Positions 38,896 through 39,154 of a DNA stretch of 39,154 nucleotides are shown here, in pieces; the first letter of the stretch is position 1; every line of letters begins with the position of its first letter. Made by a program: the position numbers and the translations under genes. The stretch is from Prorocentrum cordatum (taxonomy: Eukaryota > Sar > Dinophyceae > Prorocentrales > Prorocentraceae), in NCBI GenBank assembly GCA_963575745.1, contig CAUYUJ010020568.1, positions 10,001 to 49,154 on the forward strand, read 5' to 3'. Under the pieces are notes generated by a model, which did not search any database, had not been told where the DNA came from, and saw nothing but the letters and a program-made list of their open reading frames with translations.

Positions 38896-39154
38896 TCCCG
38901 TACCTGGGGTCGGCTTTGGTTCCCAGTAGCTGTCCATCCAAAGACGACCGCTGAACATGCTCAGGCTCGGGCGTTACTTCTGTGTTGGGAGGGCGGGTGG
39001 GAGTGAGCTAGACGGCTTGCGGGCGGGTGTGTAGCTTGACCCCTCCTCCTACCCCGCCCCCCCGAGTTCCAGGACGACGACGAGCAGCGGGTCCCGCTCT
39101 GGGACAGGCCGAAGCCGGGCCACCCCGGGGAGACAGAGCGCGCCGTGCTCGACC
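38896..39154. other. Window end, nothing recognised
   Basis: GC-rich sequence without a coding signature or repeat I can define. Confidence 0.5.

Noticed and set aside
1-39154. tRNA, rRNA or spliced-leader genes
   Set aside because: I looked for spliced-leader, tRNA-arm and conserved rRNA strings and found none convincing; a covariance-model scan would be the proper test.

Overview
The window looks like nuclear DNA from a large, repeat-rich eukaryotic genome, most likely a dinoflagellate alga. This is inferred from the very large Ty1/copia-type element, the GC-rich flanks packed with satellites and foldbacks, and the absence of bacterial operons or recognisable RNA genes. The species cannot be named from this sequence, and another protist with a big genome is not excluded. 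I could not support any intact host gene.

The core (9721-29028) is one complete LTR retrotransposon of about 19.3 kb on the minus strand. It has two 175-bp LTRs in which I read no difference, a 5-bp target-site duplication (GAACC), a primer-binding-site-like sequence next to the 5' LTR and a purine-rich tract next to the 3' LTR. A single frame of 5,782 codons from the first ATG (28780) encodes, in order: a coiled-coil and CCCH-finger Gag; an SR/SPGG-rich linker; aspartic protease; integrase; reverse transcriptase; RNase H; and then about 2,900 further residues. That extension includes a region resembling RNA 2'-phosphotransferase (Tpt1/KptA), a proline-rich stretch and a C-terminal zinc ribbon. 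A second frame (10665-11611), offset by -1 and overlapping the end of the first, probably encodes the true C-terminus.

The most striking signal is a family of 32 short imperfect palindromes scattered through the element. In the element's RNA sense the consensus is GCAGCGGGAAACCGCAGC, a hairpin capped by a GAAA (GNRA-type) tetraloop. Copies differ by paired, compensatory changes in the stem and mostly keep G-N-R-A in the loop. They are read in all three codon phases (QRETAA, AAGNRS, CSGDPQ), so the conserved thing appears to be the nucleic-acid hairpin rather than the peptide.

Left flank (1-9715): a 63-bp repeat family (1-186 and 3411-3990), a 73-bp tandem array (554-986), a pyrimidine-rich diverged duplication (1490-3155), foldbacks (4092-4126, 4679-4820), and a block where two about 205-bp direct repeats bracket a Gly/Ser/His-type minisatellite and adjoin long (CAT/ATG)n arrays (5998-9095). 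A broken coding-like fragment lies at 9131-9296.

Right flank (29034-39154): several foldbacks, short tandem repeats, a 1.1-kb 21-bp minisatellite (32105-33230) next to a decayed minus-strand CCCH-protein-like region (33236-33930), TCC and GGA arrays, a 1.25-kb CGA array (34457-35703), and a second, inverted copy of the fragment seen at 9131-9296.
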